A program made the translations under genes and the position numbers. From contig NVWR01000006.1 of the NCBI GenBank assembly GCA_002746275.1, forward strand, positions 189,800 through 199,305: a stretch of DNA of 9,506 nt, in the 5' to 3' direction. Origin of the DNA: Rhodobiaceae bacterium. GTDB lineage: Bacteria; Pseudomonadota; Alphaproteobacteria; Parvibaculales; Parvibaculaceae. The notes under the pieces are model-generated. The model did no database searches. It saw only the letters and a program-made list of their open reading frames with translations, and was not told the DNA's origin. Positions 5,754-9,506 of this stretch are shown piece after piece; within the stretch, counting starts at the first letter, position 1, and each line of letters begins with the position of its first letter.

Positions 5754-5767
5754 GAGCTCGAGATAAA

Positions 5768-6514
5768 ATGGCGGGACATTCCAAATTCAAGAACATCATG
5801 CATCGCAAGGGTGCGCAGGATAAAAAGCGCTCCAAGCTGTTCTCCAAGCTGGCGAAGGAAATTACCGTCGCTGCCAAAATGGGGATGCCTGATCCGGATC
5901 ATAATCCGCGCTTGAGGACTGCCGTTTTTGCGGCCCGAGCACAATCTATGCCCAAAGACAATATTGAACGCGCCATTAAGAAAAGCTCTGAGCAGGGCGG
6001 CGAAAACTACGAAGACATGCGCTACGAAGGCTTTGGCCCGGGCGGGGTCGGTGTGATCGTTGAGGCGCTGACCGATAACCGCAACCGAACGGCGAGCGAA
6101 GTGCGCGCTATTTTTGCCAAATGCGGCGGTAATCTGGGCGAAACAGGTGCCGTTTCCTTCATGTTTGAACGGGTTGGCTCGATTGAGTATGCGACCGATG
6201 CTGCCGATGCGGACGCCATGTTCGAGGCGGCGCTGGAGGCCGGTGCAGAGGATTGCCAGTCTGATGAGGACGGTCATGCGCTGATCTGCAATGCCGAAAG
6301 CCTGCACGAGGTTGTTATGGCGCTGGAAAAATCATTTGGCCCGGCCCGGGCTGCGCAGATTATCTGGAAACCGCTCAATACGATCGATGTCGAAGGGGCT
6401 CACGCTGAAACTTTAGTGCGCCTGCTCGATTCGCTGGACGATTGCGATGATGTGCAGCAAGTTTATGCGAACTTCGAAATGTCCGATTCGGTGCTTGAGC
6501 AAATGTCCGCCTGA
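5768..6514 (+). CDS. yebC: YebC/TACO1 family translation factor or regulator
   Basis: YebC proteins were long annotated as transcriptional regulators. Bacterial YebC and mitochondrial TACO1 have since been linked to helping ribosomes through difficult sequences such as proline runs. The 248-residue length is standard. The N-terminus [20 protein letters not shown] is diagnostic, and the family core [12 protein letters not shown] (~58-69) and [20 protein letters not shown] (~87-106) follows, then the acidic C-terminal domains. An upstream in-frame ATG at 5729 would add 13 residues not found in the family, so the ATG at 5768 is chosen. The ribosome site is weak (GAGAT, 5759-5763), which leaves room for coupling to the upstream leader frame. 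The gene precedes ruvCAB, a common neighbour in bacteria, but is separated from ruvC by a 116-base gap holding a large inverted repeat. Confidence 0.95.
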   Translation: MAGHSKFKNIMHRKGAQDKKRSKLFSKLAKEITVAAKMGMPDPDHNPRLRTAVFAARAQSMPKDNIERAIKKSSEQGGENYEDMRYEGFGPGGVGVIVEALTDNRNRTASEVRAIFAKCGGNLGETGAVSFMFERVGSIEYATDAADADAMFEAALEAGAEDCQSDEDGHALICNAESLHEVVMALEKSFGPARAAQIIWKPLNTIDVEGAHAETLVRLLDSLDDCDDVQQVYANFEMSDSVLEQMSA

Positions 6515-6566
6515 TGGATTTTGTGTGGCAGTGAGCCGGGCTTTCTGACTAGAGCAGCGTAAACAC

Positions 6567-6615
6567 GATCAAATTTCCCGCATTCAAATGATCCCATCTG
6601 AATGCGGAATTGATC
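6567..6615. repeat. Imperfect inverted repeat between yebC and ruvC
   Basis: CCGCATTCA (6578-6586) and TGAATGCGG (6599-6607) pair perfectly around a 12-base loop. Outside them the arms continue as GATCAAATTTC (6567-6577) and AATTGATC (6608-6615), pairing with a few bulges and ending in GATC on both sides. It has no T-run, so it is not a classical terminator. It resembles the short palindromic intergenic repeats scattered in many alphaproteobacterial genomes, but only one copy is in this window. Confidence 0.5.
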
Positions 6616-6630
6616 CGTCCGGACGGCCAT

Positions 6631-7155
6631 ATGACCGAGACCATTCGATTGCTGGGAATTGATCCTGGATTGCGCGCCACCGGCTGGGGGCTGATTGATG
6701 TCACCGGCAACCGGCTCGCCCATGTTGCCAACGGAACAGTGAAATCTGATGCGTCACGCTCGCTTGCGGAGCGGTTGGTGCAGATCGAAGAAGGTCTGAT
6801 TGAGATCCTCGATAAGTATGCGCCTGGGTCGGCGGCGGTGGAAACAGCTTTCGTGTCCCGCGACCCGGCAGCTGCTTTGAAGCTGGGGCAGGCCCGTGCG
6901 ATAGCGCTTCTTGTTCCCGCTCGCGCAGGACTTGATGTGGCGGAGTACGCGCCCAACAAGATCAAGAAAACAGTGACCGGTTCTGGCCACGCAGGAAAAC
7001 AACAAATCAAAATGATGGTGGAGACTTTGTTGCCCAGATGCGTCACGTCGAGTGAACATGCGGCCGATGCATTGGCGATTGCGATTTGTCATGCGCATTA
7101 TCGCTCAGCGGTTTCCTATGTTGAGAAAGCCCAGAAGCAGGTGTCGCGCGCATGA
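6631..7155 (+). CDS. ruvC: Holliday junction resolvase RuvC
   Basis: RuvC is the dimeric endonuclease that cuts Holliday junctions symmetrically after RuvAB branch migration. From ATG 6631 it is 174 residues, the usual length. The RNase H-like active site is visible: D11 (LGIDPGLRATGWG), E71 (AAVETAF), H143 and D146 (EHAADALAIAICHAH). E. coli has Asp where H143 lies, whereas Thermus RuvC uses His, so the site is complete. The basic, junction-binding segment YAPNKIKKTVTGSGHAGKQQ (106-125) is present. A TTG at 6610 would extend the protein by seven residues but lies inside the inverted repeat; ATG with GGACGG (6620-6625) upstream is preferred. The stop overlaps ruvA by 4 bp. Confidence 0.95.
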   Translation: MTETIRLLGIDPGLRATGWGLIDVTGNRLAHVANGTVKSDASRSLAERLVQIEEGLIEILDKYAPGSAAVETAFVSRDPAAALKLGQARAIALLVPARAGLDVAEYAPNKIKKTVTGSGHAGKQQIKMMVETLLPRCVTSSEHAADALAIAICHAHYRSAVSYVEKAQKQVSRA

Positions 7156-7760
7156 TTGGCAAACTGACGGGCATTGTGGACGAAGTGGGTGAGGATTGGT
7201 TGATCCTTGATGTGGGTGGCGTTGGTTATCTGGTGTCGTGTTCTGGACACACGCTTCGCAAGGTGCCGGATAGTGGCCAGGTTCTGTCCCTGCTGATTGA
7301 TACTTATGTTCGGGAAGATCAGTTGCGGCTCTTTGGATTTGTTACGGCCGATGAGCGGGATTGGTTCCGCCTGCTGCAGTCTGTGCAAGGCGTGGGTGCG
7401 CGCCATGCGATGGCGATGCTTGGCTCGATTGGGCCAGATGGTCTTGCCGATGCCATTGCGCTTGAAGATAAAAAGGCGCTGACGAAGGCCCCCGGTGTGG
7501 GCCCCAAGCTTGCTGGGCGCATTGCCAGCGAGTTGCGTGACAAGGCACCTTCTCCTGCAAAGCTTGCGCCGGTGCTGGCGGCAACGAATGGGGAGGGCGG
7601 TGGGCGCAGTGCGGTGCGTGATGCGGTCTCGGCGCTGGTTAATCTGGGATACGCCCAGGCGCAGGCGGCGACGGCGATTGCGATGGCCGCTCGGGAACTT
7701 GATGAAGGGGCCAAGACACAGGCACTGATCCGGGTTGGTCTGAAGGAGTTGGCACGATGA
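7152..7760 (+). CDS. ruvA: Holliday junction branch migration protein RuvA
   Basis: RuvA tetramers bind the four-way junction and load RuvB rings onto its arms. The 202-residue protein shows the three family domains. The N-terminal OB-fold is about residues 1-63 ([37 protein letters not shown]). Two helix-hairpin-helix motifs follow ([17 protein letters not shown] at ~74-90 and [19 protein letters not shown] at ~110-128). After a flexible Gly/Ala/Pro linker (~131-152) comes the C-terminal RuvB-contacting domain ([16 protein letters not shown]). The ATG overlaps the ruvC stop and the TGA overlaps the ruvB start (both ATGA), so ruvC, ruvA and ruvB are a tightly coupled operon. No SOS box is recognised upstream of the set. 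Confidence 0.96.
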   Translation: MIGKLTGIVDEVGEDWLILDVGGVGYLVSCSGHTLRKVPDSGQVLSLLIDTYVREDQLRLFGFVTADERDWFRLLQSVQGVGARHAMAMLGSIGPDGLADAIALEDKKALTKAPGVGPKLAGRIASELRDKAPSPAKLAPVLAATNGEGGGRSAVRDAVSALVNLGYAQAQAATAIAMAARELDEGAKTQALIRVGLKELAR

Positions 7761-8797
7761 GCGAACGGCTGGTTGGCGCAGTGCCTCTGGAGGATGATGT
7801 TGCGGAGTCGCATTTGCGTCCTCAAAGACTGTCTGAGTTTACCGGGCAACGGCAGGTGCGCGAAAATCTCTCGATATTTATCGAAGCCGCAACCAAACGA
7901 AAAGAAGCCCTTGATCATGTGCTGTTTGCCGGTCCCCCGGGGCTTGGCAAAACAACGTTGGCGCAAATTGTGGCGCGCGAACTGGGCGTGAATTTTCGCG
8001 CGACGTCGGGTCCCGTCATTGCCAAAGCGGGTGATCTGGCGGCGCTGCTGACCAATCTGGAAGAGCGCGATGTTCTCTTTATCGACGAAATTCACCGGCT
8101 CAGTCCCGCAGTTGAAGAAATTCTCTATCCGGCGATGGAGGATTTCGAGCTTGATCTGATCATTGGAGAGGGTCCTGCTGCCCGGTCTGTCAAAATCGAA
8201 CTGGCACCGTTCACGCTTGTTGGAGCGACAACACGGACAGGACTTTTGACCACGCCGCTGCGGGATCGGTTTGGTATCCCCGTGCGTCTCAATTTTTACG
8301 AAGTGGATGAGCTTGATCTGATTGTGCGTCGCGGGGCCAAGGTCATGGGCATTGGCATCAGTGCGGATGGGGCTTACGAGATCGCGCGCCGTGCCCGGGG
8401 CACACCCCGGATCGCCGGGCGGTTGCTGCGACGAGTGCGCGACTTTGCGATTGTTGATGGCATTACTGAAATTGATGTGAAGCTGGCCGACCACGCCCTG
8501 TCGCGGCTGGAGGTGGATAATCTCGGTCTTGATGCACTGGACCATCGTTATCTCAGTGTGATTGCGGAGAAATTCTCGGGCGGTCCTGTGGGCATTGAAA
8601 CAATATCCGCTGCCTTGTCTGAACCGCGCGATGCGATTGAAGAAATTGTGGAGCCTTATCTCATTCAATGCGGCCTGGTTCATCGGACCCCTAGGGGCCG
8701 GGTGTTGACGCCTGCCGCATTCCGGCATCTGGGATTGCCGACGCCTGCGGGCGATCCGGCACCGGGGGTCGGCGAGCTTTTCGATAGAGATAATTGA
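7757..8797 (+). CDS. ruvB: Holliday junction branch migration ATPase RuvB
   Basis: RuvB is the AAA+ hexameric motor that pulls DNA through the RuvA-bound junction. The 346-residue protein is typical in length. Visible motifs are the N-terminal [11 protein letters not shown] (21-31), Walker A GPPGLGKT (59-66), Walker [10 protein letters not shown] (107-115), sensor 1 GATTRTG (156-162), the arginine-finger region TPLRDRFG (166-173) and sensor 2 [16 protein letters not shown] (214-229). The C-terminal winged helix for DNA contact includes [15 protein letters not shown] (275-289) and [15 protein letters not shown] (304-318). It overlaps ruvA by 4 bp and is followed after 12 bases by ybgC. All expected catalytic residues are intact. 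Confidence 0.98.
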   Translation: MSERLVGAVPLEDDVAESHLRPQRLSEFTGQRQVRENLSIFIEAATKRKEALDHVLFAGPPGLGKTTLAQIVARELGVNFRATSGPVIAKAGDLAALLTNLEERDVLFIDEIHRLSPAVEEILYPAMEDFELDLIIGEGPAARSVKIELAPFTLVGATTRTGLLTTPLRDRFGIPVRLNFYEVDELDLIVRRGAKVMGIGISADGAYEIARRARGTPRIAGRLLRRVRDFAIVDGITEIDVKLADHALSRLEVDNLGLDALDHRYLSVIAEKFSGGPVGIETISAALSEPRDAIEEIVEPYLIQCGLVHRTPRGRVLTPAAFRHLGLPTPAGDPAPGVGELFDRDN

Positions 8798-8809
8798 GAG
8801 AATGCGGCT

Positions 8810-9292
8810 GTGAGTGAGGAGACCGAGAGAGTGGGACAGTGGCCTGATCTGGCAGGACGTATTGTTGAGGGCGTTCATCGCCTGCCGATCCGCGTTTATT
8901 ACGAGGACACGGATTTTTCCGGCATCGTTTATCACGCCAACTATCTGAAATACGCGGAACGGGGGCGCACGGATTTCTTGCGTCTTGCGGGCGTCCATCA
9001 TTCAGAACTGCTGAAGCTTGATCCGCCTCTGGCCTTTGCTGTTCATAAAATGGAAATCGAGTTTTTGGCGCCAGCGCGCATTGATGAGTTGTTGGAGGTC
9101 GAGACCCGGTATGTTACCGCGCGTGGCGCGCGACTTGATATTGAACAGACTATTTGCCGCGATGGCACGCCGATCTGGCGAGGATTTGTGCGCGCGGCCT
9201 GTATTGACACGAGGGGGCGACCCCGACGATTGCCCGCCTTTGTTATGGAGGCGCTTGGCGGTTATGTGGCCGCAGCGACACAATCGGCCTAA
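8810..9292 (+). CDS. ybgC: Tol-Pal associated acyl-CoA thioesterase YbgC (hot-dog fold)
   Basis: YbgC hydrolyses acyl-CoA (or acyl-ACP) thioesters, is cytosolic and is usually encoded at the head of the tol-pal cluster. The 160-residue protein has the 4-hydroxybenzoyl-CoA thioesterase signature RVYYEDTDFSGIVYHANYL (28-46), with the expected catalytic Asp at about 35 followed by YAERGRTDFLR (48-58). The core strand FAVHKMEIEFLAPARIDELL (76-95) follows. The N-terminal ~25 residues before the hot-dog core are variable. GTG 8810 is used, with GAGAG (8796-8800) upstream; GTG 8831 is an in-frame alternative. It lies 12 bases after ruvB, so it may share that transcript, and 181 bases before the probable tolQ. 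Its exact substrate is not shown by the sequence. Confidence 0.94.
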   Translation: MSEETERVGQWPDLAGRIVEGVHRLPIRVYYEDTDFSGIVYHANYLKYAERGRTDFLRLAGVHHSELLKLDPPLAFAVHKMEIEFLAPARIDELLEVETRYVTARGARLDIEQTICRDGTPIWRGFVRAACIDTRGRPRRLPAFVMEALGGYVAAATQSA

Positions 9293-9473
9293 GCCTTTGT
9301 AGTTCCCGGCGAATTGACGGGTGATGGGAAGAGATGCCCCAGTTTTGACACATTTTCTGGGCTAATTTTGCCCAATCTGAGGGAGAGTGCTCGTCTTGTA
9401 AGCGGGATGCCTCCCAAGCCTTTGATAATGCCTGCTGACTGGGTGACAAAAGCCCGCCTGACGGAGAGATTTA
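9293..9473 (+). promoter_or_regulatory. ybgC-tolQ spacer with a possible tol promoter
   Basis: This 181-base gap has no convincing gene. It contains a perfect -35-like TTGACA at 9345-9350, but no good -10 at 16-18 bases; CTAATTT lies only 11-12 bases away. A small hairpin TGGGC-TAATTTT-GCCCA lies at 9358-9374. The gap suggests that tolQ has its own promoter rather than being only a continuation of the ruv transcript. Confidence 0.25.
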
Positions 9474-9506
9474 ATGGATCCTGCCCAAGCCACTCAGATC
9501 ATTGCT
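9474..9506 (+). CDS. tolQ: Probable TolQ, first 11 codons (partial)
   Basis: ATG 9474 begins MDPAQATQIIA and runs off the right edge. A good ribosome site GGAGAG (9463-9468) lies 5 bases upstream. TolQ, the inner-membrane proton-channel subunit of the Tol-Pal system, usually follows ybgC, and this short N-terminus fits a TolQ start. The visible sequence is too short to prove it, so the call rests mainly on gene order. Confidence 0.6.
   Translation, partial: MDPAQATQIIA

Larger units (their letters stand above)
5482..5767. other. Divergent intergenic region between the chemoreceptor gene and yebC
   Basis: This ~285-base gap holds the divergent control region. An AT-rich patch (about 5580-5640) contrasts with the flanking genes. 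A dyad TTGCG-GTATT-CGCAA lies at 5571-5585. A consensus TATAAT at 5634-5639 on the plus strand would start transcription near 5646, although the matching -35 is weak. A possible 31-codon leader frame (5658-5753) lies between that start and yebC. No clear promoter was identified for the minus-strand chemoreceptor gene. Confidence 0.5.

Noticed and set aside
5729..5767. Upstream in-frame start for yebC adding 13 residues
   Set aside because: The family begins almost invariably at MAGHSK, which coincides with the ATG at 5768.
6610..6630. TTG start for ruvC
   Set aside because: It lies inside the inverted repeat, and the resulting seven extra residues are not typical of RuvC; the ATG at 6631 gives the normal length.
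7319..9001. A 560-codon open frame on the minus strand opposite ruvA and ruvB
   Set aside because: It lies entirely antisense to two unmistakable genes, has a low-complexity His/Arg/Gln-rich product with no recognisable domain, and is explained by the codon bias of the plus-strand genes.
9404..9506. Open frame from an ATG near 9410 running past the tolQ start
   Set aside because: It is out of frame with the tolQ start, has no good ribosome site, and its product has no recognisable character; the GGAGAG site fits the ATG at 9474.
1..9506. CRISPR arrays, tRNA/rRNA genes, insertion sequences, phage genes, toxin-antitoxin pairs
   Set aside because: No regular direct repeats, transposase or integrase motifs, tRNA-like cloverleaf or toxin-antitoxin arrangement was seen.

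Overview
The window is a chromosomal housekeeping segment of an alphaproteobacterium. Three things point there: the gene order tkt / DUF4164 / zapA / 6S RNA / 5-FCL / TIGR00282 phosphoesterase and then yebC-ruvC-ruvA-ruvB-ybgC-tolQ; the presence of a DUF4164 protein; and the alphaproteobacterial style of the proteins (an F instead of W in the YebC N-terminus, a soluble PAS chemoreceptor). The order resembles Rhizobiales/Parvibaculum-like genomes, but genus cannot be fixed by eye. No insertion sequence, phage gene, tRNA, rRNA or CRISPR array was seen.

Layout. Positions 1-1019 (minus) hold the N-terminal half of transketolase, which runs off the left edge. A 530-bp divergent gap follows, with candidate promoters and dyads. 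Then, on the plus strand, come a short coiled-coil DUF4164 protein and the FtsZ-ring protein ZapA. Next is a well-structured 6S RNA candidate with its own promoter, then 5-formyltetrahydrofolate cyclo-ligase overlapping a YmdB-type metallophosphoesterase by 4 bp. A possible 28-residue membrane peptide and a probable bidirectional terminator close this block.

A convergent gene at 4216-5481 (minus) encodes a soluble PAS-MCP chemoreceptor. It interrupts what is otherwise a one-directional housekeeping array. A divergent 280-bp gap then leads into yebC (translation factor/regulator), the ruvCAB Holliday-junction operon with 4-bp overlaps, the ybgC thioesterase, and the first 11 codons of a probable tolQ.

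Functional themes are carbon metabolism (transketolase), cell division and growth-phase control (ZapA, 6S RNA), one-carbon folate repair (5-FCL), chemosensing (PAS-MCP), recombination repair (RuvABC) and envelope integrity at the division site (YbgC-Tol).

No clearly novel multi-gene system is visible. The most interesting leftovers are small: a possible leader peptide before yebC, a hydrophobic mini-ORF in frame with and just after the phosphoesterase stop, a 13-codon mini-cistron bridging DUF4164 and zapA, a structured 5-FCL leader after the 6S RNA, and a long inverted repeat before ruvC that could be a dispersed element.
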